A stretch of DNA of 64,000 nt from Pelomonas sp051857475 (GTDB lineage Bacteria; Pseudomonadota; Gammaproteobacteria; Burkholderiales; Burkholderiaceae_C). A program made the translations under genes and the position numbers. Below, piece after piece: positions 17,235 to 27,100 of this stretch. Under the pieces are notes generated by a model. It ran no database searches, was not told the DNA's origin, and saw only the letters and a list, made by a program, of their open reading frames with translations. The DNA is taken from the NCBI RefSeq assembly GCF_051857475.1, contig NZ_JBPZGZ010000002.1, positions 1,612,001 through 1,676,000 of the forward strand. The letters are read 5' to 3'. Numbering within the stretch: the first letter of the stretch is position 1; every line of letters begins with the position of its first letter.

Positions 17235-19838
17235 GTGAGCTTAATGTCTGAACGATTTTTGAATCTCGCTTCGTTTTATTGGCGCGGCATTTCGGCACTG
17301 ACTGCCTTCAGGAGCGTCTTGTTATTGGCGACTTTCACGTTGCTTTGCGTGGTGGAGGCCAGTGCTTTGATGCCGTCGCAGTACCGCTTAAACAGGCCAA
17401 CTGGCGGCTTGGTAGCCGACCCTGGCGCGGCCTGTTCAATTTGGCTGAATGATTTCAATGCTGGCAATTCAAACCAATTAAGACTCATTGGTTTTCACTG
17501 GATAGGCTTTAAAACATTCCAGGATGCAAATGGAAATTGGCTCCATTTCGATGGGGCAACTACGTTGGACGTTACTTGCTCTGGAACGATGGAGACTTGT
17601 GACCACAAGGATGAAGCCGGAGTTTGCACCTCGTGGCGCCCGTATCAATACAACTCTACGAGTACTACCGCCTTTGGCGATTGCCCTGCTGGCACCGCGT
17701 GGTCTGAGGCTGCTAGTAGTTGTGTTTGCCCAATGACTTTCGAATGGGAGCCGACAGTAGGTGCCTGCAAATGGGTGCGCGAGAAAAGTCGTGACCGACC
17801 CCGTGCTGACACGTGCTATGGGAATCCCATTTATCCCTTGACAGGAGCCAAGTCCAGATCTGTGCATTTGACGACTCTAGCGGGGCTTGAGATCAGCTTG
17901 GACTACTCGACCCGTAAGGCACAAGCGCAGGGAACCAATTTCGATCCAGGCCAAGTGCTTCCTCCACCCGCTGGAGCTGGGCCGATGTGGTCGCTCAATA
18001 TCCAAAAGGCCTTTTATCGCGGCGGCCCTAATCAACAGGTCTATTTGGGACGTGACAAATGGGACATGTTCAACGGCGTCGTCGATGCCGAGGGGGAGTC
18101 CAGCGAAAGTTTGGGGCCGGATCTCCGGATGCGCTTCAAAAACGGTCTGTATCTCGTGTCGGATAAGTTGGCTGGCTTGCAATATGCATTTTCAAGTTCC
18201 GCAGCCGGATATTCTGAATACGCCACCCCGTTGGTGAGCTTCCAGTCTGTCAACGGTGCGCGAGTTGATTTGCAGCAAGACGTGCCAATCGTGCACCACG
18301 ATTGGCGCTCCGTCCCAGTGTTGAGAAAGATAACCGACGCATTTGGACGCGAGGTGCAGCTTGAATATGAGCCCCTGCCTACTTATGGAGCGATGCCGCG
18401 GCTTGCCAAAATCACAGACTCGAACGGCTCCATCACATTCGCATATAACGCAAAAGGTGTGCTCAGGCTCATCATGTGGCCGGACAACTCCTACCAAGAA
18501 TTCTTCTATGCGCCTTCGGACGACAAGCCTTGGCTTCTCACCAGCGTGAAAGACGAAAACCATGTGGTCACGGCGTCGTATTCGTATGACGCGCAGGGGC
18601 GGGCACTGTCGACGGAGCTGGCTGGCGGCGTGAATCGATATGCCGTGACGCAGTGGCAGAGCACGCCGAGTGCAGTCGTCAGTCGGTCGTATGACGCAGC
18701 GGCCGGGATCATCTGGCGCGAAACCAGCTGGAGCGCGCCCGGTCAAGTGGACATGCAAGCAGAAGGTAAGGCAGTCACGATCCAGTCGCGACTGGTGGCC
18801 GGCATGCCGCGCATCACGTCGCAGTCTCAACCCGCAGGTTCCGGATGCGCGGCGTCCGTCGAGAAGCGGGACTACGACGCCAACGGCAACGTGGCGTGGA
18901 ACGAGGACTTCAACGGCTACCGAACCTGCTACGCAAATGACCTGAGCCGCAACCTCGAAACGTCTCGAGTGGAGGGCTTGGCCGTCGGCACCGCCTGCAA
19001 TGCGGTGTTGGCGGACAACGCGACATTGCCTGTGGGCGTCCGAAAGATCAGTTCGGCTTGGCATCCCATCTGGCGTGTTGAAACCCGCACGGCGGAGCCG
19101 CGCCGCCTGACCACGAAGGTCTACAACGGGCAGCCCGATCCCTTCAACGGGGGTGCTACTGCATCGTGTGCGCCGTCAAACGCAACGCTGCCGGACGACA
19201 GTCCACTCGTCGTGCTGTGCAAGCAGGTGGAGCAGGCAACCACTGACACCAACGGCTCCAAAGGATTGACCGCCGCCGTGGACAGCGCGGTGACGGCCCG
19301 TGTGCAGCAGTGGACGTACAACCAGTATGGACAGGTCCTCACCTACAAGGATCCTCGCAACAACACGACGACCTACGCGTACTACAGCGACACCACGGCG
19401 GATCACACCAAGGGCGATCTCAACACGGTCACCAACGCCAAGCAGCAGGTCACGACGTACACCAAGTACAACGCTGCGGGCCAGTGGTTGGAGCTGAAGG
19501 ATGCCAACAACGTGCTCAGCACCCGCACCTTCGACCTGCGCCAGCGCTTGAAGACATTCCAAACCGGTACGGCGCTGACCAGCTACGACTATTGGCCGAC
19601 GGGGCTGCTGCAAAAGCTGACCCTGCCGGACAACAGCAGCGTGAGCTATGGGTATGACGACGCCCACCGCCTGACGACCATTACTGACAACCTGGGCAAC
19701 AGCATCACCTACACGCTCGACAACAACGGGATCCGGAAAGCAGAGACGGTCAAGGATCCTTCGGGAGTCCTGACGAAGTCGCTATCCCGTATCCCTGATG
19801 CCCTCAGCCGCGTCCAGCAAGTGACCGGGAGGGAATGA
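17235..19838 (+). CDS. Rhs/YD-repeat protein, split subunit A, locus 2
   Basis: This 867-residue paralogue of the locus 1 A protein has an export signal (about residues 24-45, 'SVLLLATFTLLCVVEASA'). Its N-terminal head differs from locus 1 and is Cys-rich. DTCYGNPIYPLTGAKSRSVH is the DUF6531-like shell entry motif, and YD repeats run to the end (YSYDAQGRALS, WTYNQYGQVLTYKDPRNN, YGYDDAHRLTTITDNLGN). It ends ...LSRVQQVTGRE, the same point as locus 1, with GGGAGG beside the stop. From about residue 540 onward the two A proteins are nearly collinear, while the heads have diverged. The start could also be the ATG at 17244. Confidence 0.82.
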   Translation: MSLMSERFLNLASFYWRGISALTAFRSVLLLATFTLLCVVEASALMPSQYRLNRPTGGLVADPGAACSIWLNDFNAGNSNQLRLIGFHWIGFKTFQDANGNWLHFDGATTLDVTCSGTMETCDHKDEAGVCTSWRPYQYNSTSTTAFGDCPAGTAWSEAASSCVCPMTFEWEPTVGACKWVREKSRDRPRADTCYGNPIYPLTGAKSRSVHLTTLAGLEISLDYSTRKAQAQGTNFDPGQVLPPPAGAGPMWSLNIQKAFYRGGPNQQVYLGRDKWDMFNGVVDAEGESSESLGPDLRMRFKNGLYLVSDKLAGLQYAFSSSAAGYSEYATPLVSFQSVNGARVDLQQDVPIVHHDWRSVPVLRKITDAFGREVQLEYEPLPTYGAMPRLAKITDSNGSITFAYNAKGVLRLIMWPDNSYQEFFYAPSDDKPWLLTSVKDENHVVTASYSYDAQGRALSTELAGGVNRYAVTQWQSTPSAVVSRSYDAAAGIIWRETSWSAPGQVDMQAEGKAVTIQSRLVAGMPRITSQSQPAGSGCAASVEKRDYDANGNVAWNEDFNGYRTCYANDLSRNLETSRVEGLAVGTACNAVLADNATLPVGVRKISSAWHPIWRVETRTAEPRRLTTKVYNGQPDPFNGGATASCAPSNATLPDDSPLVVLCKQVEQATTDTNGSKGLTAAVDSAVTARVQQWTYNQYGQVLTYKDPRNNTTTYAYYSDTTADHTKGDLNTVTNAKQQVTTYTKYNAAGQWLELKDANNVLSTRTFDLRQRLKTFQTGTALTSYDYWPTGLLQKLTLPDNSSVSYGYDDAHRLTTITDNLGNSITYTLDNNGIRKAETVKDPSGVLTKSLSRIPDALSRVQQVTGRE

Positions 19839-19841
19839 TCC

Positions 19842-22313
19842 ATGCCAATTCAACCGATTGCTGTTTCGATGCCGCTATCTACATCCTGGCGAACCCTGAG
19901 CACTGGCGGACTGCTTGCAGTCTGTGTGGGCGTTTCAGGAGCCCAGACACTGCCGGCGCCGCCGGTGTCGCCAACGCCGGTGAGCAAGTACGAATATGAC
20001 GCCAACGGCAACCCGACCAAGCGGGTGGTCGCCCCCAGCACCAAGGCCTATGCCACAAAGGACGAATACGACGCCCTGGGCCGGCGCAAGAAGTCAACCA
20101 ATGCCAAGAACGGCGTGACGGACCTGGGATATGACCTGCTGGACCAGCTCACTTCCGTCACAGATCCCAAGAGACTGATCACCCAGTACAAGCCCACGGG
20201 CCTGGGCGATGTGGAACAGCTGGTCAGTCCGGATACCGGAACGGCCAACGGCACGTTCGATGCAGCCGGGAACGTGAAGACCTCCACCGACGCCCGCGGA
20301 GTGCTGGCGACATGGGACTTCGACGAACTCAACAGACCCAAGCAGGTGGTCTACAGCAAAGCAGGAAACGCCAGCCGCACGATCATCTGGACCTACGACC
20401 AGACGGGCGCGAGCTTCGGCTACGGCGTGGGACGTCTCACGACGGCCGCGACACCGGATGCCAATACGACGTTCCGCTACGACGCGCTCGGTCATGTGAC
20501 CATGACAGTGCAAACGGCGAATGGCTATGCGCTCGTCGTCAACTCCGAGTACGACCTGGCAGATCACCTGACCAAGCTGACCTACCCGTCCGGACGCGTC
20601 GTGGACTTCGGCTGGGCCAATGGCCAGCCTCAGTCCGTCAAGGTCACCGCTGGCACCACGGCCAAGACGGTGCTCAACCAGATTACCCAGAGCCCCTTCG
20701 GTCCTATCAAGAGCTGGGTGTGGCAGTTCGCGGGAACGCCCAAAACTCATACACGGGAGTTCGACACCAATGGCCGCATGGTTAGACACCCGCTGGGCCC
20801 CCTGGTCCGCGACCTCACCTACGACGATGCCGACCGCATCAGCCGCTACACCCACTACACCGCTGCCACAGCCGTTGCGGCGCCCGCGTACGACCAAGTT
20901 TTCGGCTACGACGAACTCAATCGCCTCACCAGCGTCACAGGCGGCAGCATCAACTACGGCTATACCTACGACGCCAACGGCACGCGGCTGACGACCCAGG
21001 CCGGCAGTACGACGCGCACCTTCACCGTCTCCGCTACCAGCAATCGCATAGACAGTCGGACCGATCCGGCGCGCAATTGGGGTTACGACCTCGCGGGCAA
21101 CACGACCAGCGATATCCAAGCCGGAGCTAGCAGCAATCACACCTCTACCTACGGCCTGGAAGGGCGCTGGGCAGCGATGTCGCAGGGCAGTAGCCTGGGG
21201 GCGGTATTCGGCTACGACGCCATGGGGCGACGCGTCACGCGCGGGCAATGGGCGGGCAGCCCCAGCAATCCGAGGACGTACACGCTCTTCGCCTACGACG
21301 GCTCGAACCACTTGATCGGCGAGTACACCTCAACGGGAGCACCGATCAGCGAGTACGTCTGGCTCGGTGACATCCCTGTCGCCGTCATCAAGTCTGACGC
21401 GACAGCACCAGGCGGTTTTTTGATCTACGCCATCCACACCGATCACTTGGATACGCCGCGGGTTATCGTTGATGCACAGGGTAATGTGCGCTGGCGCTGG
21501 ATGGGGGAGGCCTTTGGAGCGACACCAGCGGAAGAGCAGCCGACTGCGGGTCTTGCAGCGCTGCAGCAAAACTTGCGGTTTCCCGGCCAGCAGTACGAAC
21601 CGCTTGGCGGCAGGCACTACAACCATTTCCGGGACTACGACCCGACAGTCGGGCGATACGTCCAAAGTGACCCGATTGGACTGGGCGGCGGCATCAATAC
21701 GTATGCCTATGTCAGAGGCAATCCGTTGAGCCGTAGTGACTCTCTGGGCTTGCTTGACGTCTTCGTTGGGGGCGCTATGGACGGCACATCGAGAATTGTT
21801 GCGAGCTACCAAGAGGCCTACGCGGCCGCCTATGCCGATAGAGCGAGCAGTTATTTCGAGTGGGACCAAGGGAACATGGCTATCGAAGCGATATTGGCCG
21901 CAAGACTCAAGAATAAGTGCGAGCCAATAAACATCATCGGACACAGCTACGGTGGTTCGACGGCGGCTTCGATTTCTCGAGCACTGAGAGAAGCCGGAAT
22001 TGACGTCAACCTGCTTGTCACGGTAGACCCAGTAAGCCGGGTTTGGTCCAGAGGAGCTGGAGCTGCCGGAACCTGGGCCAACGTGAACGCGACACCCAGC
22101 TCGTCGAACGGCTTCACGGGTGATGCCTGGGCAGCCTTGGGGGGCAAATGGGGAGACTGGCCGAAGGGCAAAGCAAACCCCTACTACCAAGCGCCGTTCC
22201 ATCACAACGAGTTCGCCAGCATGCTTGAGTTCGTTCCACCGGGCGGCAAAAGTGCGTTACAGCTGCTGCTCGACGCGAATTCCTCGTCATGCACTTGCCC
22301 AGGGAACCAGTAG
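19842..22313 (+). CDS. Rhs/YD-repeat protein, split subunit B, with alpha/beta-hydrolase C-terminal toxin domain
   Basis: This 823-residue protein has its own signal peptide (LSTGGLLAVCVGVSGAQT). YD repeats follow, then the canonical Rhs tip near 540-635 (DHLDTPRVIVDAQGNVRWRW, GRYVQSDPIGLGGGINTYAY, SDSLGL). The final 187 residues are a polymorphic C-terminal domain. NIIGHSYGGSTAAS has a GxSxG nucleophile elbow (Ser702), TVDPVS supplies an acid (Asp729), and PFHHNEF a histidine (787 or 788). This predicts a lipase or esterase. In Rhs proteins this domain is an intercellular toxin housed in the shell. The next gene, 2 bp away, encodes a lipoprotein, the usual form of immunity to periplasm-acting phospholipases. 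No PAAR, VgrG or other T6SS gene is present, and the signal peptides argue for Sec export. Confidence 0.82.
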   Translation: MPIQPIAVSMPLSTSWRTLSTGGLLAVCVGVSGAQTLPAPPVSPTPVSKYEYDANGNPTKRVVAPSTKAYATKDEYDALGRRKKSTNAKNGVTDLGYDLLDQLTSVTDPKRLITQYKPTGLGDVEQLVSPDTGTANGTFDAAGNVKTSTDARGVLATWDFDELNRPKQVVYSKAGNASRTIIWTYDQTGASFGYGVGRLTTAATPDANTTFRYDALGHVTMTVQTANGYALVVNSEYDLADHLTKLTYPSGRVVDFGWANGQPQSVKVTAGTTAKTVLNQITQSPFGPIKSWVWQFAGTPKTHTREFDTNGRMVRHPLGPLVRDLTYDDADRISRYTHYTAATAVAAPAYDQVFGYDELNRLTSVTGGSINYGYTYDANGTRLTTQAGSTTRTFTVSATSNRIDSRTDPARNWGYDLAGNTTSDIQAGASSNHTSTYGLEGRWAAMSQGSSLGAVFGYDAMGRRVTRGQWAGSPSNPRTYTLFAYDGSNHLIGEYTSTGAPISEYVWLGDIPVAVIKSDATAPGGFLIYAIHTDHLDTPRVIVDAQGNVRWRWMGEAFGATPAEEQPTAGLAALQQNLRFPGQQYEPLGGRHYNHFRDYDPTVGRYVQSDPIGLGGGINTYAYVRGNPLSRSDSLGLLDVFVGGAMDGTSRIVASYQEAYAAAYADRASSYFEWDQGNMAIEAILAARLKNKCEPINIIGHSYGGSTAASISRALREAGIDVNLLVTVDPVSRVWSRGAGAAGTWANVNATPSSSNGFTGDAWAALGGKWGDWPKGKANPYYQAPFHHNEFASMLEFVPPGGKSALQLLLDANSSSCTCPGNQ

Positions 22314-22315
22314 AT

Positions 22316-22879
22316 ATGCGTCGCTTGCTACTGCTTCCAGTGCTTCTTTTGGCGCTGACATCATGTCTAGCCGGCCCAAATGTGCGCGTGTCGACCGTCA
22401 GTTTGCTAACAGCAAAGACCGAGGTGGCGGACGATGCGGGCAATGCAATTTATGCCGTTGGCTACTTAAAGACGATATTGACCGCAGACGTTGACCTTGA
22501 AGGTCTCGCTGCAGAACATGGCGCGGAGCTTTGGTACGTCGCGGAGACGTGCGAGACGCATGTCAAATTAAGTGCATGGCCATACCTCTTAGCAAATGGC
22601 AAGAATGCATACACAGCGCTAGTTGCCTACAAGGATGTCAAGAACGGCTCGTACAACCTAGCGTCGCGTCCTGAAGACATCTGCATGACCGTGGGTATAG
22701 GCGGCATGAACCCATTGGCCAACGCTCGGTCGAACGTCATGCGGTATGCGCTTCCAAACGGCCTGACCGACTTGCTGCACTCATACGAATCGGATGGAGG
22801 GAGGGTCGACTTGAGGCTCTCTCCTTCGTGTCAAGCGCGAATGTGCCGGCCTACAGTCAAAGCCAAGAAGACGAAATGA
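22316..22879 (+). CDS. Lipoprotein, putative immunity protein to the Rhs hydrolase toxin
   Basis: The ATG at 22316 is 2 bp after the Rhs B stop. MRRLLLLPVLLLALTSCLAG is a classic lipoprotein signal (lipobox LTSC). The mature 170 residues show no known family; a pattern such as AELWYVAETCETHVKLSAW could be part of a beta-rich binding domain, with several cysteines. Immunity genes directly follow Rhs toxin domains, and those for lipolytic effectors are commonly periplasmic lipoproteins, so position and localisation both fit. The assignment is inference; the sequence alone shows only an exported lipoprotein. Confidence 0.6.
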   Translation: MRRLLLLPVLLLALTSCLAGPNVRVSTVSLLTAKTEVADDAGNAIYAVGYLKTILTADVDLEGLAAEHGAELWYVAETCETHVKLSAWPYLLANGKNAYTALVAYKDVKNGSYNLASRPEDICMTVGIGGMNPLANARSNVMRYALPNGLTDLLHSYESDGGRVDLRLSPSCQARMCRPTVKAKKTK

Positions 22880-22896
22880 GCCTATGACAGCTGGAT

Positions 22897-22986
22897 GGCC
22901 TCTACGTCCAAAGTGACCCGATAGGCCTTGACGGAGGTATCAACACGTACGCTTACGTGGGTGGTAACTCACTAAGCAGCATTGCC
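22897..22986 (+). repeat. Orphan Rhs tip sequence
   Basis: A short in-frame segment encodes GLYVQSDPIGLDGGINTYAY followed by VGGNSLSS, the same Rhs tip as in the locus 2 B gene (at about 21650-21730), but detached from any shell. Such orphan tips are the footprints of displaced Rhs C-terminal cassettes and give homology for recombining new toxin ends onto the intact gene. Confidence 0.75.
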
Positions 22987-23454
22987 CCTGCGACTAGCTC
23001 CCGACAAGGCTTGCGTTGCACGGGCCGCCAGTGGGACGCGCGCGGCCTGCTGCGCGAGGCCTGGTTGGAAGCGCGCAAGTGCGAGGCCACACATGCGTTG
23101 TCGCTGCGAGTGGACGAGGTGGGCCGCTGGTATGACGCTAGTGATCTTCATTTGCTTGACCTGGACGGCTGCGTGGACATCGACATCTGGCCGACTCCGC
23201 TGACCGACAGCTTTCCGCTATGGCGCGCCAAGCTGCAGGTTGGGCAGCGTCGCGAGTTCCACATGGCGTCGGTGTCGGCGCCCAAACTCAGTGTGCAGGC
23301 CAAGGCGCAGGCTTACACGCGGCTGGCGGACCGGCGTTATTGCTTCGAGCGCCTGGATGAAAGTGGATTCCGTGCAGAGCTGGCGCTAGATCAGGACGGC
23401 TTCGTTATTGACTACCCGGGGTTGTTCCGACGGGTGCGGGTTGGCAACACGTAG
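22957..23454 (+). pseudogene. 5'-truncated glycolipid-binding-like (PF06475-type) gene fused to the Rhs tip
   Basis: The frame runs from the orphan Rhs tip straight into a domain with LREAWLEARKCEATHALSL, DGCVDIDIWPTPLTDSFPLW, AYTRLADRRYCFER and FVIDYPGLFRRV. These are hallmarks of the putative glycolipid-binding family (DUF1089), whose members read GC-DvDi--TP-tn-lP and DYPgLFrR. The family's N-terminal 30-50 residues are missing, replaced by about 15 unrelated codons. Either it is a decayed gene captured behind the tip or an unusual orphan C-terminal module. No signal peptide or start site of its own is visible. Confidence 0.55.
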
Positions 23455-24136
23455 CGCGCTCAGCTTCCGGAAGCTCGGTGAGGCACATCGAAGAGTCCAA
23501 GGCTGGCGAGTTCGCAGAAGCACATCGCGCCGATCACGGGCGACGAATACTCCGTTGCGATGGGGATCGCCCGTTTCTGGCCCGCTCATGGTTCACTTCG
23601 GCCCACTAACGGCCCACTAACGGTTCAGTTTGATCCGCTCTCGGCTCAGTTCGACCCGCTGATGAGCTTCGGCTGCACGCTCAATCAGGGCCTAGGGTGA
23701 GGAATTCTGCTTAGTGCAGGATAGGCTAGCTGCCAGCGAATGGATGCTAGGTCTCGCGCGCACCGTTTGTTCGCGTCCGCTGCGCGCAGCGCGTAGATTG
23801 AGTTGATGTCCGAGCGCAACCTTCGGCTTCATTCGTTCCAGTGAACACGATCTGTCCGTAGCCTGCGGCGAACTTATCTTGAACCCTTCCTGGAACGTGG
23901 CGGAAGTTCGAGACCCGTCCTACATTCAACCCTAAGGAATACGGCCTTCAAAAGCAGCGAAGGTGGCAGGAGCGATGTTGAATGCCGCCTAGAACGTCGG
24001 CGCACAACACAAGAGTTAGCGCTCATCAGCTGCCATCAAGCACGTTCCTTGGGCCTGAGCCGCTTGTCCGCCTCAAAGGTGTGTGGGCCATTTGAGAGCC
24101 GACGGGCGCAGGATTGCTGTCAGGGGAGAAGGAATC
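23455..24136. other. Intergenic region with possible insertion-sequence end
   Basis: No gene is supported here. Around 23601-23665 there are direct repeats of CGGCCCACTAA, then GGTTCAGTTTGATCCG and GGCTCAGTTCGACCCG. This kind of internally repeated terminus is seen at IS21-type insertion sequences, but no transposase is present. The 3' end carries the ribosome-binding site (GGGGAGAAGGA) of the CHAT gene. Confidence 0.4.
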
Positions 24137-27100
24137 ATGGATCGATCCAGCCTCAACGGCGCATTGCTTCGGCTTGAACGCGCGTCTTCGCGGGCAAAGG
24201 CGAAACTCTGCATCCTCTCGCTATGCCTCCTGCTGCCCTTTAGCTATGGGCATGCCGCGTCAAACGAAGATTTGCAGGAAGCAATTCGGCTCGATGCTGC
24301 GGTAGTCCTACTTTATAGGCAGGGTAGGTTCGGCGACGCGATTCAGGAGGCTGAGCAATCGTTGGCGATACGTGAGCGAGTTCTTGACCCAGAGCATCGA
24401 GACACCGGCCGCAGTGTTAACAACCTAGCGGCGCTATATCAAGCCACAGCGCAGCATTCGAGGGCGTTGCCGCTATTTCAGCGCGCCGTCGCGATCAGCA
24501 AAAAGGCAAATGGGCTCAAGAACGGTGACACCGCCGGAAGTTTGAGCAACTTGGCGGTTGAGTATCGCCTGATCGGCCAATACGCAAAGGCTTTGCCCGT
24601 TCTAGAAGAGGCGTTATCCATCAGTGAAGAGGTGAACGGCCCCAACCACGAGAGAACAGGGACGATCGTCAACAACCTCGCGGTTCTCTATGAAGCGATG
24701 GGTCAATACGCCAAGGCGGTCTTGCTGCACAAGCGTGCCCTTGAAATTACCGTAAGCCGCAAGGGGATGCTTCATTCAGATACCAGCACTAGCTTGAGCA
24801 ATCTGGCGGCGGCATATGCATCGATGGAAGACTATGGAAATTCGCTCCCACTGTATGAACAAGCGCTGGAAATTAGCGAGGAAGTCAGCGGCACAAATCA
24901 TCCGGTCACCGGCTTGTGTCTCAACAATCTCGCGGCGCTATATCGAAGTATGGGGCTTCCAAAAAAATCGATCCCTCTATATGAGAGGGCACTGTCTATC
25001 GCTGAGGGAGTCGAGAGCACGGCGGGACAAGGTACAGCGATCGCCTTAGGCAACCTGGGTGGAGCGTATCAGGCGATGCGCCAATACGACACGGCTCTAC
25101 CCCTGCTCGAGCGGGCTATATCTATTAGCGAGAAAACGTCCGGCGCAGAACACCCTATTACCGCCGTTCACCTGAACAACCTCGCCGTTCTATATCAGGA
25201 GATGAGTCAGTTCGGAAAGGCGCTGCCGCTCCTTGAGAGAGCGTTGGAAATCACCGAAAGATCTGTTGGTCCAGAGCATCCAGATATGGGGCGGCGCCTG
25301 AATAATATAGCAGGCGTCCACAAGGCAATGGGAAACGATCAGAAAGCGCTTTTGCTATTTCACCGGGCGCTTGTCGTGAGTGCTATGGTTGATTCCTCGG
25401 AAATGCGCTGGGTCGTCGCCGCAAATATTGCTGAAATATATTCCACGAGAAATTCCGAGGGAGATCGACGCTCTAAGCCCGAGCTTAGTGCATGGTATGG
25501 AAAGCTGGCGGTGAATACATTGCAGTCAACAAGAGGAAGGTTGACCAGCCTCAGCACACAGAATCAGCAAGCGTTTCTCACTTCGAAAGAGCGCTATTAC
25601 AGCCGGCTATCAGGACTGTTGATTAGTTCTGGCCGGGTCAGCGAGGCATTGGAAGTGCTAAGCATGCTCAAAGAGCAGGACTACTACGACTTCCAGTCGC
25701 GCGGTTCCGAGGACGATTCACCTCGTACGCGCGCGAGTTGGAACGAACGCGAGGCGCCTCTCGCCTCAGAGTTTGACGATCTAATGACGCGCTTGGGGGC
25801 CGTAGCAGCAGAGTTCAATCCGTTGGAGCAACGGGCCCGCAACCCGAAACTCGCTGAGTTTCTCAGCCCCGCAGAGCGCACGCGCCTAGACGCCCTGCGC
25901 ACCGAACGCGCCAGTTTGATTGCCGGTTATCAAGCCCTCGCACAGCGGCTCACGAGCGCACTGGCTCCACGTGACGCCGCTCCCGGTGCATTCAATGCGG
26001 CAGTCGTCACTGAGCAGTCTCAGCGCCTCCAGCGCGTGGTCACGCACCTACAGCGCAATAGCTCGCGCCCGATAGTTCTCTTGCACTATGTGGTCAATCC
26101 CGATCGCATCTGGATAGTCGTACAGCGCGCCCCTCAGGGCATGTCGGCTCCAAGCGATCAGCTCGCCGCGGTGCCAGTAGCAGTGAAGTCTGCTGACCTT
26201 CTCAAAGACATAGTTGCCTTTCGTCTTGCCCTTCAAAGCCCACGAGGCGAGCCGCTCGCATCCGCCAAAACGCTGCACAAAGTGCTCATTGCACCGATCA
26301 GAAACCGGCTGCCGGAAAACGCCGTTCTGATGCTTGCGCTGACGGGGGCGCTCCGTTATGTGCCCTTTGCTGCGCTTCACGATGGGGAGCACTACCTAGT
26401 TGAGCGCCACGCTACGGCGCAACTCAACGACGCCGCCCTGCAAAACCTGGAGCGCGACGTGGCGGAAATATGGAAGCTTGTGGGTTTTGGAATGACGCAG
26501 GCGACGGGCGGCTTCAAAGCCCTGCCAGCCGTTCGTGAGGAGCTGGAAGGCAGTCTGCAAGCGCTCAAGGGGCAGGGCACGACTTGGTTCGACGCAGAGT
26601 TCACCGAAGTCCGCCTGAATGCAGCGCTAGCGCTGCCCCAGCCGGTCCTCCATCTCGCAAGTCATTTCAAACTTGAACCCGGTGTGTCGCAGAACTCGTT
26701 CCTACTGTTGGGCGATGGCCAGCATTGGTCGCTGGACAAGGCGCGCCAGCAGAGCTTTAAAGGGATTGATCTGCTGGTGCTGTCGGCGTGCGAGACGGCC
26801 AAGCCCGGAGGTTGGGACGCAGAAGGTAAAGAGGTAGAAAGCTTTGGGATGCTAGCCCAGCTGCAGGGCGCCAACGCAGTGCTTGCCTCGCTATGGAAAG
26901 TCGCAGACCCGAGTACGGCGCAGTTGATGCAAGGGTTCTACCGAGTGCGTCAGAGCACGGCACAGATCAGCAAAGCTGAGGCGTTGCGGAAAGTACAACT
27001 AGCAATGCTTGGACGCCCCGTGCAACGCGGTACTCCTACCCTTCCTAGCCGTGGCGCGAGTCGTGCGGACTCAGGGCCTCAAAGGTCAGGCGCCAAGAGC

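Noticed and set aside
20094..21311. 405-codon minus-strand frame across the Rhs B gene
   Set aside because: It is antisense to conserved YD repeats; no domain is recognisable.
19842..22313. T6SS-delivered Rhs effector
   Set aside because: No PAAR domain, VgrG or other T6SS gene is seen, and the protein carries a Sec-type signal peptide instead.
23747..23929. 60-codon minus-strand frame before the CHAT 1 gene
   Set aside because: It shows no family, ribosome-binding site or context support.
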